Source of the DNA: Tessaracoccus sp. OH4464_COT-324
Lineage (GTDB): Bacteria; Actinomycetota; Actinomycetes; Propionibacteriales; Propionibacteriaceae
Direction of reading: 5' to 3'
Assembly (NCBI RefSeq): GCF_003932855.1
Contig: NZ_RQYZ01000008.1
Location: forward strand, 1-64,000
DNA: 64,000 nt
The stretch's first letter is position 1. Each line of letters starts with the position of its first letter. The notes beneath the pieces are model-generated. The model was not told the DNA's origin. It ran no database searches and saw only the letters and a program-made list of their open reading frames with translations. A program made the translations under genes and the position numbers. This document shows positions 34,422 to 45,325 of the stretch, piece after piece.

Positions 34422-37400
34422 ATGAAGAGAGCCCTAGCGACGCTGGCGAGCCTTGCGCTCCTAGCTTTCCCCGCGCTGTCGCCGCAAGGGGCAGCCGATC
34501 CGGGGCAGCCGCCACCGCCTGCGGCGAAACCCGCCGAGCCAAAGTTTGGGCCGGGTAGTCCGGACGAGCCTCGGCGGGTGATGGTCATGTTGAAGCAACA
34601 GCCGAACCAGCCGGACGAGAAGGAAGCAGGCCTGTCCGCAGTCGACCGGGTGCTGGCCCGCTGGGAGGGCGCCGAAGGGTTCAGCGTCCGACGCAGGTTC
34701 GGCCACCTGCTGCACGGTTTCTCGGCGACGCTGCCGAAGAGCCAGATCCGAGCGTTGGCCGCAGACCCGGACGTCGCCACCGTCGAGACGCTGAAGGTCT
34801 ACTACCCTGCGATGCAGACCGCAGGCGAACTGACCCAGAGCGTTGCCGCACGCAGCAGCTTCGATGTGGACGGCTCCGGGGTCGTTGTTTCCGTGATCGA
34901 CACGGGAATTGACCCCAAGCACAGGGACATGCGCCTCGACCCTCAGGCCAAGAGAAAGCTCCGGCCCAAGGGCGATCTCGCCACCGAGAAGGTCCCCTAC
35001 GGGTGGAACTACGCTGACGAGAACCCCAACTTCACGGACGAGACGGACTCCATGCACGGTATGCACGTCGCAGGAATCGTTGCGGCGAACGGCGGATCGG
35101 ACGCGGATGTGCTGACGAATGGCCGGATCAATGGCATCGCCCCGAACGCCCAGCTGCTGGCGATGAAGGTGTTCTCTAATGACCCGAGCGCCGGTGGCGC
35201 CAAAGAGGACGACATCATCGCGGCCATTGAAGACTCGGTGAAGATGGGCGCGGACGTGATCAACATGTCGCTGGGCTCGGCCAACGGGACGAATCAGGCG
35301 TCCGTCGGCCAGGGCAGGGCGATCGCTAACGCCCAGGCGGCCGGGGTCCAAGTCATCGTCGCTGCAGGCAACGACGGGCTGAACGGATCGCCGAACGGTA
35401 GCGACGTCGACTACACGGAGATGCTCGATGACGGAGCGATGGCCGCGCCTGCCTCCGCACCGGGGTCGTTGGCGGTCGCCTCGGTGGACAACACGCACAC
35501 CGTCGCGCTGCTCGCCCGGGCAACGGCTGGACAGCAGAGCATGGAATTGCCCTACAAACTGCAGATCGGAAATCCTGATCACGCCGACCGGGCGGTCGTG
35601 AACGCCGGGTTGGGCCGACCGGAGGACTTCCCAGCGGGCGCGCGCGACAGCTACGTGCTCATCAAACGCGGAGACCTGACCTACGCCGAGAAGTTCGAGA
35701 ACGCGATCGCTGCTGGCGCCTACGGCGTGATCATCTACAACCATGAGGAGGGGGGTGACACGTTCTCCGGGATGTCGGGCCTCGAAGAGGTGAGCGTGCC
35801 GGGTGCCTTCTTGTTCCACTCCGTGGGTGAGCGGTTGCGCCAGGCCATCGAGATGAACGGGGGAGCGGGCCGGATCGCGTTGACCGAGGAAACCACCCTG
35901 ATCAAGCTTGACGGGGAGGGGCCGCGGGCTTCGTCCTTTTCCTCTTGGGGAGCGACGCCGGAGCTGGATTTCAAACCCCAGCTGGCCGGAATCGGTGGAA
36001 ATGTCTTCTCCACCGTCAACGGCAACAAGTACCGAGAAGAGTCGGGCACCTCGATGGCTGCGCCACACGTCGCTGGCGCGTTCGCCCTGGGCCTACAGAG
36101 GTACAAGGAGATGTACCCGGGGCTGGGCGCGGACAAGCTGAATGAGCAATTGCGCACCGCGTTGGCCAACACCGCCAAAGCCTTGGAACATTCGCCGGGC
36201 GTGCCTTACGCGCCCCGCCAGATCGGCGCCGGTCTGATCCAGACGGCGGATGCGCTGCAATCCCGGGTGTTCGCTACGGTGGACGGTCAGCCACACGTCG
36301 CGTTGCGTGAGATGGACGGGCCGCGAACCTTCACGGTGCAGTTGGAGAACACTGCGGATCGTGACTTTACCTTCGGCACAGGCGGCACCTGCGTGCTCGC
36401 GGAGAGCCAGACGGCAGGCGAGCGAAACACCACCAGTTGCAGCGCCGACGAGCATCTCGTCGCTGCCCAACCCACCGTGACCGTGCCAGCGAAAGGCCGG
36501 GCCAGCGTCGAGTTCACTCTGGAACCAAAGACCGACTCTCGGCACTGGATACAGGGCTGGGCGAGACTCTCCTCCACGGATCAGGCGCAGCCAGACCTCG
36601 CCGTGGCCTATCTCGGTTTCGTGGGTGACTGGAACGCCGAACCGATCATCGACCACCCGGAAGAAGGCGGGAAGATTCCCGTGCTCGACGGGATTTTGGG
36701 AGAGGATCAAGTCAACCTCACCCGGTTGTTCAGCCCGTTGGGGAGGTCTCAGACCTTCACACAGTGGATGTCGCCGAACGGGGATGGATTCTTCGACGAG
36801 GTCTTCCCGACCTACATGCTGCTGCGCTCGGCAGGTGACATCGAATTCGAGATCATGAAGGGCGACGAGGTGCTCCGCAAGTTCGGGGCGGAGCGGGACA
36901 TGCATCGTATCCCGTTGCGGCACGTTCCGCCCGCGATCCGCTCCGTGGCGGAGGGCGCGACGAACCAGGTGTGGGACGGCACCGTGTACAACCCCGCCAC
37001 CGGAGCGTTTGAGGTCGTCGGCGACGCCGACCTGGGCGAGTATCGCTTCCGGATTCGGGCCAGGTTGTCCGCCGACTACGACTGGCAGGCCACGGATCTG
37101 CAGATCGGCATCGACACCGTCGCGCCCCAGGCTTCGCTGAGCGTCGAGGCGAAGCCGGACGGCTCCCGGAAGTACACGGTGGTGGCCAGCGACGATCGCG
37201 CCGGGCTTGAGGCTCCCGGGGGCGTCTACGCGCTCGACGCCAGAACCTCCACGTTCTTCGACCCCGTCCAGAGCGGGCCCGGAAGGTACACCTTCACTGT
37301 CGAGAAGGAGCTGGCGGAGGCTGATTCCTACGCCGAGATCCTGGTCATGGACAAAGCAGGCAACGCCACGGAACTCAGGGACTTCTACCAGGAACGTCCG

Positions 37401-39320
37401 ATCCGCGTGCTCGACAGCCATCTGGTGGATCGCTGGATCGGCAAGGAGTCCGTTCCGCACCTGATGCCGGAGGTCAAGGACGACGCGGCCATCATTGATC
37501 TGTTGGTGGCGCCCACGGTGGACCGCGTCGAGTTCAACGGTGCCCCGACTCGGGTGACCGACGGTAAGGCGCAGGTGGCGGTACCGCTGAAGCGCGGCCG
37601 AAGCGATCTGCACTTCAAGGCCTATTCGGGCTCCCAACTGTTGGGCGAGGCCAAGCACTGGCTGGGCTATGACGACACCCCGCCGACCCTGGAGATCCTC
37701 TCGGCTCCTGTGAACGCCGCAGGCGAACTCGAACTTGCACCCGATGGTTCGATCACGATCACCGGGAAGGTGGCGGACGACATGGCCCCGACGGATGATC
37801 TGGCGCTGCTGGAGAATGGCCTGGACGAGATCGCGCTGGACGCCCAGGGCGGGTTCACCTACACGACCACGCCGGGGGAGGGGCGAACCTTCCTGGGGCT
37901 GGTGGCGCTGGACCACGCGTCCACTTACCGGAGGACGGAGGATTACGCGAACTCTGCGACCAAGGCGTGGACGATAGCAGGGCGCTCGCGTCAGCTGGGC
38001 TTGCACGCCATCTTCGATGACCCTGAACTCGACGGCGGCAGGTTCGGCCAGTCGGCCTATCTCGTCACCCCGGCATTCCGGGATCTCACGGTCATCAACG
38101 AGAATGCGGCCTCGGGTGAGGTGGCTGCGCGTCTTACTCTCAAGGGTAGGCTCTCCGAGCCGCCAGCCTCTTTCGCGATCGCTGGCAAGGAGGTTCAGCT
38201 GGACGACGAGTTGCGGTTCTCTGTCCCGATTGAGCTCGCAAACGCGATCAACAGCGTGGGCTACGTGGCGGAGAGTCGACAGGGTGAGCGCATCGAGGGG
38301 TCCTGGCGCTTCGTCTACGACCGTGCGCTGCCCGGAATGGAGTTCAAGACGGACCCGACCATCCACGCGGACGGGGCTATCTACCTGCGCAAGACGCCGG
38401 CCGAGGTTCAGCTCTCGGGCGAGGTCTGGGACAACGAGTTCGGCTACCGGCTTGAGGTCAACGGCAATGTGGTCAAGGAGTTCACCAACCTGTGGGACGC
38501 TGGGGCCGACAACAGGCGACCCTTCCGGGCAAGCGTCGCCAAAGCTGAGCATGGCCACCAGATGCTGCTCACACTCATGGATGGCATGGGCAATGGCTTC
38601 GAGCGCAAGGTGCCGATCGAGCTGGATGATGTCCAGCCCGAGCTGACCGTCGAGGGCGGGCGAGGGACGGTGTCCCGGTCTGCGGAGGTCAAGGTCTCCA
38701 CCTCGGACGCCAACTTGGAGAGCCTGGTGGTTCACCTCGACGGTCGCGAGGTGCGCAGCGAGCACGTGCCCGTCGCGCCGCACCCGAAGGCGTCGCTCGC
38801 CGAGTATCGGCAGGGCGACGTGGTGGACGGCTCGCCGGTGGGGGCTCGCGCGGCGGATGCCCGGTCGCGGGAGATCGCGCTCAAGCTGTCGGACGTGCCC
38901 GGCCTGACCTCGGGCAGGCACGTGCTGTCGGCGACGTCGCTGGACAAGGCGGGTAATCGCTCCACCGTGCTGCAGGTTCTGCACGTTGATGAGCCGCCGA
39001 CCATCGTCGGGCCGGACTCGCTGACGGTGGCGCCGGGCGTGGATCCCAGGGTCGCCATTCGGGATGCGTACCGGGCGGAGGATCTGGAAGATGGGCAGTT
39101 GAGTCTGATGTTCGACGTGGCGCAGCTCTTCAAGGGGCGGACGCTCCAGCTGGAGCTTTGGGCCACGGACTCCGCCGGGAACACGACGCGCCGCTCGGTG
39201 ACGGTGACGCTGCTCTCCGGCGAGCCTGGGTTGCCCGACGGTCAGGATGGCCCGCTGAAGCGTCCCGGCAAGCCCGGGGTGCCGGGCAAGCGGCCGGGGC
39301 TGCCTCGCACGGGCGACTGA
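34422..39320 (+). CDS. Subtilisin-like (S8) multidomain surface protease with terminal LPRTGD
   Basis: The 1632-residue secreted protease has a signal peptide (about 1-25), an inhibitor I9 propeptide (about 50-130), and an S8 catalytic domain with Asp160 (VIDTGID), His212 (HGMHVAG) and Ser544 (GTSMAAPH). A PA domain is inserted at about 375-485. Beyond about 600 are Fn3-like and Ig-like beta domains. The layout resembles cell-envelope proteases (C5a peptidase, lactocepin). The C-terminus is Pro/Lys/Gly-rich and ends LPRTGD with no hydrophobic segment or basic tail, so sortase sorting is doubtful. AAGGAGG precedes the ATG. Confidence 0.92.
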   Translation: MKRALATLASLALLAFPALSPQGAADPGQPPPPAAKPAEPKFGPGSPDEPRRVMVMLKQQPNQPDEKEAGLSAVDRVLARWEGAEGFSVRRRFGHLLHGFSATLPKSQIRALAADPDVATVETLKVYYPAMQTAGELTQSVAARSSFDVDGSGVVVSVIDTGIDPKHRDMRLDPQAKRKLRPKGDLATEKVPYGWNYADENPNFTDETDSMHGMHVAGIVAANGGSDADVLTNGRINGIAPNAQLLAMKVFSNDPSAGGAKEDDIIAAIEDSVKMGADVINMSLGSANGTNQASVGQGRAIANAQAAGVQVIVAAGNDGLNGSPNGSDVDYTEMLDDGAMAAPASAPGSLAVASVDNTHTVALLARATAGQQSMELPYKLQIGNPDHADRAVVNAGLGRPEDFPAGARDSYVLIKRGDLTYAEKFENAIAAGAYGVIIYNHEEGGDTFSGMSGLEEVSVPGAFLFHSVGERLRQAIEMNGGAGRIALTEETTLIKLDGEGPRASSFSSWGATPELDFKPQLAGIGGNVFSTVNGNKYREESGTSMAAPHVAGAFALGLQRYKEMYPGLGADKLNEQLRTALANTAKALEHSPGVPYAPRQIGAGLIQTADALQSRVFATVDGQPHVALREMDGPRTFTVQLENTADRDFTFGTGGTCVLAESQTAGERNTTSCSADEHLVAAQPTVTVPAKGRASVEFTLEPKTDSRHWIQGWARLSSTDQAQPDLAVAYLGFVGDWNAEPIIDHPEEGGKIPVLDGILGEDQVNLTRLFSPLGRSQTFTQWMSPNGDGFFDEVFPTYMLLRSAGDIEFEIMKGDEVLRKFGAERDMHRIPLRHVPPAIRSVAEGATNQVWDGTVYNPATGAFEVVGDADLGEYRFRIRARLSADYDWQATDLQIGIDTVAPQASLSVEAKPDGSRKYTVVASDDRAGLEAPGGVYALDARTSTFFDPVQSGPGRYTFTVEKELAEADSYAEILVMDKAGNATELRDFYQERPIRVLDSHLVDRWIGKESVPHLMPEVKDDAAIIDLLVAPTVDRVEFNGAPTRVTDGKAQVAVPLKRGRSDLHFKAYSGSQLLGEAKHWLGYDDTPPTLEILSAPVNAAGELELAPDGSITITGKVADDMAPTDDLALLENGLDEIALDAQGGFTYTTTPGEGRTFLGLVALDHASTYRRTEDYANSATKAWTIAGRSRQLGLHAIFDDPELDGGRFGQSAYLVTPAFRDLTVINENAASGEVAARLTLKGRLSEPPASFAIAGKEVQLDDELRFSVPIELANAINSVGYVAESRQGERIEGSWRFVYDRALPGMEFKTDPTIHADGAIYLRKTPAEVQLSGEVWDNEFGYRLEVNGNVVKEFTNLWDAGADNRRPFRASVAKAEHGHQMLLTLMDGMGNGFERKVPIELDDVQPELTVEGGRGTVSRSAEVKVSTSDANLESLVVHLDGREVRSEHVPVAPHPKASLAEYRQGDVVDGSPVGARAADARSREIALKLSDVPGLTSGRHVLSATSLDKAGNRSTVLQVLHVDEPPTIVGPDSLTVAPGVDPRVAIRDAYRAEDLEDGQLSLMFDVAQLFKGRTLQLELWATDSAGNTTRRSVTVTLLSGEPGLPDGQDGPLKRPGKPGVPGKRPGLPRTGD

Positions 39321-39333
39321 ATCGGCTGGACCG

Positions 39334-39361
39334 GGGGCCGCGGGAATTTTCTCGCGGCCCC
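39334..39361 (+). terminator. Terminator after the S8 protease gene
   Basis: GGGGCCGCG pairs with CGCGGCCCC around GGAATTTTCT, followed by GTCTCTTGGTTCTC. It begins 13 bases after the protease stop codon. Confidence 0.8.
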
Positions 39362-39410
39362 GTCTCTTGGTTCTCTTCGGCGGAGCCGCCTGTCCATCTT
39401 CCGATAAAGT

Positions 39411-39427
39411 GATATCATATTGATATC
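39411..39427. promoter_or_regulatory. Palindromic operator upstream of the SPFH/ribbon-helix-helix pair
   Basis: GATATCA-TAT-TGATATC is a perfect palindrome with 7-bp arms, 17 bases before the ATG and overlapping the only AT-rich, -10-like stretch. The two-gene operon ends with a ribbon-helix-helix protein, which binds such short palindromes, so autoregulation is likely. Confidence 0.65.
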
Positions 39428-39444
39428 TACTTAAGGAGGCTGAT

Positions 39445-40389
39445 ATGGAAGTCAATGCTGCGCCGCCCGCCGCCGTCGCCGACGGGTGGTCGGGTGCAGG
39501 AGTGGCCATCGAGGAGCGGTCATCGTGGACCGCGAACGGCTGGTTGTTCCTCGCCCTCGGGGTGATCCTGACGGGCGTGGGAGCATGGTTTGTCGTCTCC
39601 GGCGCGATCTTGAAGTCCTCCGGGGAGGGGCCCCTGCCGGAAATGATCATCGGCGTGCTCGCTTTCACGGTCGCCGGCGTGGTCTTCTCCTGCCTCACGA
39701 TCGTTAACCCCGGCGAGGCCCGGGTGCTGCAGTTCCTGGGCCGCTACATCGGCACCACGCGTACCACGGGCCTCAGCGCGGTGGCGCCCTACACGTCGCG
39801 CGCCACGATCTCCGTGAAGGTGAATAACTTCGAGACCAGCGAGCTCAAGGTCAACGACGCCGAAGGCAACCCGGTGAACATCGCGGCCATCATCGTGTGG
39901 CAGGTGGCCGACACCGCCAAGGCCAGGTTCGCCGTCGAGAGGTACCCGGAGTTCGTGGCCGTGCAGTCGGAGGCGGCGCTGCGCCACGTCGCCATGCGCT
40001 ACCCCTACGACGACTCGGAGGGCCAGGCTGACAGCCTGCGCGGCTCGACCGAGCAGGTGGCCTCGGAGCTGGCGAGCGAGGTGGCGGCCCGCGTCAGCAT
40101 CGCGGGCATCCAGGTGGTGGAGGCGCGCATCTCCGCGCTCGCCTACGCGCCCGAGATCGCCCAGGCGATGCTGCAGCGGCAGCAGGCGGCGGCCATCATC
40201 GCCGCGCGCGAGAAGATCGTCGAGGGCGCTGTCTCGATGGTCAACGGGGCGCTGGAGCGCTTGGAGCGGGAGCAGATCGTCGAACTCGACGAGGAGCGCA
40301 AGGCCGCGATGGTGTCCAACCTGCTCGTGGTTCTGGCCAGCGACTCCCGGGTCAGCCCCGTCGTCAACGCCGGATCGCTCTACACCTAG
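39445..40389 (+). CDS. SPFH (band 7/stomatin-like) membrane protein
   Basis: The 314-residue protein has two N-terminal membrane segments (about 30-52 and 66-84) and an SPFH domain (about 85-285), with the [19 protein letters not shown] opening and an Ala/Glu-rich helical end ([24 protein letters not shown], about 240-265) typical of the family. SPFH proteins build membrane microdomains or scaffold proteases. A strong AAGGAGG stands before the ATG. It is followed 8 bases later by a ribbon-helix-helix gene and preceded by a palindromic operator. Confidence 0.88.
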   Translation: MEVNAAPPAAVADGWSGAGVAIEERSSWTANGWLFLALGVILTGVGAWFVVSGAILKSSGEGPLPEMIIGVLAFTVAGVVFSCLTIVNPGEARVLQFLGRYIGTTRTTGLSAVAPYTSRATISVKVNNFETSELKVNDAEGNPVNIAAIIVWQVADTAKARFAVERYPEFVAVQSEAALRHVAMRYPYDDSEGQADSLRGSTEQVASELASEVAARVSIAGIQVVEARISALAYAPEIAQAMLQRQQAAAIIAAREKIVEGAVSMVNGALERLEREQIVELDEERKAAMVSNLLVVLASDSRVSPVVNAGSLYT

Positions 40390-40397
40390 GAGCGAAC

Positions 40398-40598
40398 ATG
40401 GCCGAACGCAAGTCGGTTCTGCTGCGGCTGGATCCCGCCGTGCATGAGGCGCTCTCCAGGTGGGCCGCCGACGACATGCGCTCGCTCAACGCCCAAGTGG
40501 AGCTGCTGCTGCGCGACGCCCTGCGTAAGGCGGGGCGCGCGCCGAAGCAGCTCGGCCCGCTGCCCAAACGCGGGCGGCCGAAGGTCGGAGGCGGCTGA
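40398..40598 (+). CDS. Arc-type ribbon-helix-helix DNA-binding protein
   Basis: The 66-residue protein has the RHH pattern: a beta strand KSVLLRLDP, helix VHEALSRWAADDM, and helix SLNAQVELLLRDALRKA, followed by a basic Pro-rich tail (PKRGRPKV). It would bind DNA as a dimer of strands. TAGGAG precedes the ATG. Its position after the SPFH gene and the palindrome in front of both suggests an autorepressor. It resembles antitoxins of the Arc/HicB kind, but no toxin is adjacent. Confidence 0.85.
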   Translation: MAERKSVLLRLDPAVHEALSRWAADDMRSLNAQVELLLRDALRKAGRAPKQLGPLPKRGRPKVGGG

Positions 40599-40623
40599 AG
40601 CGGACGGCCGCACGGCCGCACGT

Positions 40624-40650
40624 CTGGCACTCGGGTTGAATGAGTGCTAG
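40624..40650. promoter_or_regulatory. CIRCE element 1 (HrcA operator)
   Basis: CTGGCACTC-N9-GAGTGCTAG matches the CIRCE consensus TTAGCACTC-N9-GAGTGCTAA closely. It lies upstream of and overlapping the -35 region of the groES promoter. Confidence 0.88.
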
Positions 40651-40669
40651 ATCAGGTATAGCCTCGTTG

Positions 40670-40696
40670 TTGGCACTCGTGCTGATCGGGTGCTAA
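40670..40696. promoter_or_regulatory. CIRCE element 2 (HrcA operator)
   Basis: TTGGCACTC-N9-GGGTGCTAA is a second CIRCE copy 19 bases after the first. A TATAGC -10 candidate (40657-40662) lies between the two. HrcA bound at both would block initiation; heat would release it. hrcA is not in the window. Confidence 0.88.
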
Positions 40697-40780
40697 TGCC
40701 TGGCGGCACCGCGACGACGCCCGGCGACCGCATGAAGCCAGCCCGCGCTAGCGGGCATGACCTACAGAAAGGTGTTTGAC

Positions 40781-42678
<1,898 letters not shown>

Positions 42679-42691
42679 GACAACTGAACCG

Positions 42692-42729
42692 AACTGGCCC
42701 CCGAGACCTGACGGTTTCGGGGGCCAGTT
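42692..42729. terminator. Bidirectional terminator between groEL and the NCS1 permease
   Basis: AACTGGCCCCCGA pairs perfectly with TCGGGGGCCAGTT (13 bp) around a 12-base loop; TTTTCG follows on the plus side and GGTTCAG on the minus side. It separates convergent genes. Confidence 0.88.
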
Positions 42730-42747
42730 TTCGATGGAGTTTTTGGG

Positions 42748-44226
42748 TTAGTCGAGTTCCTGTCGACGCACCCGTGCTCTGGACAGCGCGTAGTAGGAGC
42801 AGAAGCCGAGGATGAGCGCCAGGATGACGCCGATGTTGCCGTAGGCCCACTCGCTCTCGCGGCCGCCGATCAGGAACAGCAGGTAGCCCTGCCAGTTGTT
42901 CCAGGCAGCGTCCTTGGCGAAACTGTTGACGACGAATCCCCAACCGACGCCGCACGCGACGCCCATGATGGCGAGGGCCACCCAGTTGACGGCGCCGTAG
43001 CGGCCGGAGGAATTGAACAAGCCGTGCTCGTCGTAGTCCTTCCTGCGCAGCAGGATGTCGGCCATCATGATGCCTGCCCAGGCGGCCAGCGGCACACCGA
43101 GGGTTAGGAGGAAGGACTGGAAGGGGCCGACGAAGTTGGGCGCATAGAACACGACGTAGATCGTGCCCATGGTAAGGATCAGGCCGTCGATCAGCGAGGC
43201 GACAGGGCGCGGGATGTTGATGCCGAGGGTGAGCAGGGTCAGCCCCGAGGAATAGATGCCGTTGATCGCGCCCGACAGCAGCGACAGGATTGCAGTGAGC
43301 AGGAATGGGATCAGGAACCAGGTTGGCAGCACCTGCGCCAGCGCCCCGACCGGGTCAGCGCTGATTCCGCTGGCGATTTCCTTCGACGATCCGGCGAGCA
43401 TCAGACCGAAGGTGATGAGAACCGCCGGGCCGAGGGAACCGCCGAGGGTGTTCCAGAAGACGATGGCGCTGCCGTGTGCCTCGCGTGACTGGTAGCGGGC
43501 CCAGTCGGCTGCGATATTCACCCAGCCCAAGCCCATGCCGCTCATCACCATCGTCATGGCGCCGATCATGGCGGGCAGGGAGCCCGACTCGATGGCGAAC
43601 AGGGAACCCCACCTGATCTCCGGGATGACGAGGGCGACGTAGATGATCGTCGTGATTCCGGTCAGCACGGTGAGGACGGACTGCATCTTCATGATGATGT
43701 GATAGCCAGCGACGGCGCCGAGCACGATCAGCGCAGCGACGATCGCGGCGGCGAAGATTTGCAACATGGTGGGGTCTTCGCCTACCCAGCCGAGGCGTTG
43801 AAAAATGGTTGCGGTGGCGAGTACGGCGGTGATGGCTAGCATGGTTTCCCAACCGATGGAGGTCAGCCACGAGACGACGCCGGGGGCCTTCGCGCCCTGC
43901 ACCCCGAAGGCGGCACGGGACATCACCATTGTCGGCACGGAACCGCGCTTTCCGCCCAGCGCGATCACCCCGCAGATGGTGAAGGACAGCACCACGCCAA
44001 GGATGGCGACGACTGTCGCTTGCCAAAAGGAAATGCCGAAGTCGAGTACCCAGGCGCCGTAGCTCATGCCGAAGACGGAGATGTTGGAGGCGAACCAGGG
44101 TAGGAAGAGGTCGCGGGGGCGGGCGGTTCGTTCCGCTTCGCTCACGATCTCAATGCCGGTCAGCTCGATGCCGGATCTGGTGTTTTGCGCTAGCGGGGCT
44201 GCGTCGTTGGGGGAAGGCGAAGACAT
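42748..44226 (-). CDS. NCS1-family purine/cytosine permease
   Basis: The 492-residue membrane protein has about twelve spans and the NCS1 pattern: ASNISVFGMSYG near span 1, GSVPTMVMSRAAFG, and GWVNIAADWARYQSR near span 6. It is close to CodB/PurP-type importers of cytosine, purines or allantoin. The start is the ATG at 44226 with TTGGAG eight bases upstream; the frame's leading TTG is unlikely. It is divergent from a purine nucleoside phosphorylase gene across about 110 bases, so nucleobase salvage is a reasonable role. Confidence 0.88.
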   Translation of the reverse strand: MSSPSPNDAAPLAQNTRSGIELTGIEIVSEAERTARPRDLFLPWFASNISVFGMSYGAWVLDFGISFWQATVVAILGVVLSFTICGVIALGGKRGSVPTMVMSRAAFGVQGAKAPGVVSWLTSIGWETMLAITAVLATATIFQRLGWVGEDPTMLQIFAAAIVAALIVLGAVAGYHIIMKMQSVLTVLTGITTIIYVALVIPEIRWGSLFAIESGSLPAMIGAMTMVMSGMGLGWVNIAADWARYQSREAHGSAIVFWNTLGGSLGPAVLITFGLMLAGSSKEIASGISADPVGALAQVLPTWFLIPFLLTAILSLLSGAINGIYSSGLTLLTLGINIPRPVASLIDGLILTMGTIYVVFYAPNFVGPFQSFLLTLGVPLAAWAGIMMADILLRRKDYDEHGLFNSSGRYGAVNWVALAIMGVACGVGWGFVVNSFAKDAAWNNWQGYLLFLIGGRESEWAYGNIGVILALILGFCSYYALSRARVRRQELD

Positions 44227-44339
44227 AGTTGGCTCCAAGCTCGACGGACGAGGACAGGGTGAATGCTACTTCACTCGCCGTTCGCCTGCGGCAGAAGACG
44301 TCAGGGATTACGCTGCGTTCAGACGTGGAAGGAGATGGC

Positions 44340-45173
44340 GTGCTGCCGGAGGAGTTTGCGAGTCATGTGATCGGCTCGGAGGACAGGGCTGCGGGCGAGC
44401 AGTTACGGGTTCTTGCTGGGGGGGAGGTGCAAGTCGCGGTGGTGCTCGGCTCCGGGCTGGCGGAGGCGCTGGACGGTTCGGAGGCTTGGGGGCAGCCCGA
44501 CGCTCATGGGCGGTTGTCGGATCTGCCAGGGGTGTTGGCTCCGGTGGGGGACGGGCACGTCGACGCGCTACGAATCTATCGGGTGGCGACGCCGCAGAGG
44601 ACGCTCCGCGTGGTGGTTGCCCTGGGGCGCACGCATCTCTTCGAGGGACACGGGCCTGGTCCGGTGACCGCGTTCGCCCGGGCTGCGTACTGCGCGGGGG
44701 CGGAAGTGGCGCTGCTGACGAACGCGAACGGCTGCCTGCGTGACTGGTCGTTGGGCGACGTGATGGCGGTCAGCGACCACATCAACTTCAGCGGGACCTC
44801 GCCGTTCGACGGCACAGTGTTCCTGGATCCGGCCACCTGCTGGGATGCGGAACTGACGGGGATGCTTGCCGAAGTGTGCCAGCGCTCCGGTACCTACGCT
44901 TTCCTGCGCGGTCCCGAGTACCAGACGACGGCGGAGAGTCGGTTGCTGGCGGCTGCGGGAGCGGATTGCGTCGGGATGTCCACCGTGCTGGAGGCCCTGA
45001 TGTTCCGGGCGCTCGGGGTGCGGGTGTGTGGGATGTCAGTGGTGTCGGATCTGTCGTTTTCAGTGGCTGCCACGGACCCAGCCGCAGTGCTGGAGGTGGC
45101 TGCCAAGGCCCGACGAACAGTGCTGGAGGGCCTAGACGTGGTGCTTTCTGCGGCGAGTCAGTTGCGGGGTTGA
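44340..45173 (+). CDS. Purine nucleoside phosphorylase (trimeric, PNP/MTAP family)
   Basis: The 277-residue enzyme cleaves purine nucleosides with phosphate. It has VVLGSGLAEAL, the HLFEGHG phosphate/ribose motif, ALLTNANGCL, GPEYQTTAESRLL (Glu for the base) and a MSTVLEALMFRALG segment. At the position of the base-binding Asn of trimeric PNPs (about SLITN) it has VVSD, as Asp, which may shift base preference. The GTG at 44340 has AAGGAG five bases upstream and gives the usual length. It is divergent from the NCS1 permease. Confidence 0.88.
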   Translation: MLPEEFASHVIGSEDRAAGEQLRVLAGGEVQVAVVLGSGLAEALDGSEAWGQPDAHGRLSDLPGVLAPVGDGHVDALRIYRVATPQRTLRVVVALGRTHLFEGHGPGPVTAFARAAYCAGAEVALLTNANGCLRDWSLGDVMAVSDHINFSGTSPFDGTVFLDPATCWDAELTGMLAEVCQRSGTYAFLRGPEYQTTAESRLLAAAGADCVGMSTVLEALMFRALGVRVCGMSVVSDLSFSVAATDPAAVLEVAAKARRTVLEGLDVVLSAASQLRG

Positions 45174-45280
45174 GCGATTCAACGCACGAAGCGCAACGCC
45201 GGCCAAGCGGATCACTTTTTGATAACTTCGGCGGACCAGTGCGCGGCTGCGCGCAATGTTCGGTATCGTCGTGGGGGGAC

Positions 45281-45295
45281 GCGACGCCGCGTCGC
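45281..45295. promoter_or_regulatory. Short palindrome upstream of the sugar ABC operon
   Basis: GCGACG-CCG-CGTCGC is a perfect palindrome 30 bases before the ATG of the binding-protein gene, downstream of a TATCGT hexamer. It could be an operator or a leader hairpin; nothing more can be said. Confidence 0.3.
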
Positions 45296-45325
45296 TCAAC
45301 AACGTGATTCCAACGAAGGAATGAT

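Noticed and set aside
34422-39320. The S8 protease as a mycosin (MycP) of the type VII system
   Set aside because: It is far larger, has I9, PA and Fn3-like domains and ends in LPRTGD without a membrane anchor; mycosins are about 450 residues with a C-terminal membrane span. It is also 10 kb away.
39318-39410. Read-through or frameshift restoring a membrane anchor after LPRTGD
   Set aside because: In-frame continuation past the TGA gives about 30 residues (IGWTGGRGNFLAAP and on) that are not hydrophobic enough for a span, and a terminator hairpin lies within them.
36093-39698. A 1201-codon open frame on the minus strand
   Set aside because: It lies entirely opposite the S8 protease gene, is rich in Arg, His and Pro as expected from high-GC antisense, and has no ribosome-binding site or domain.
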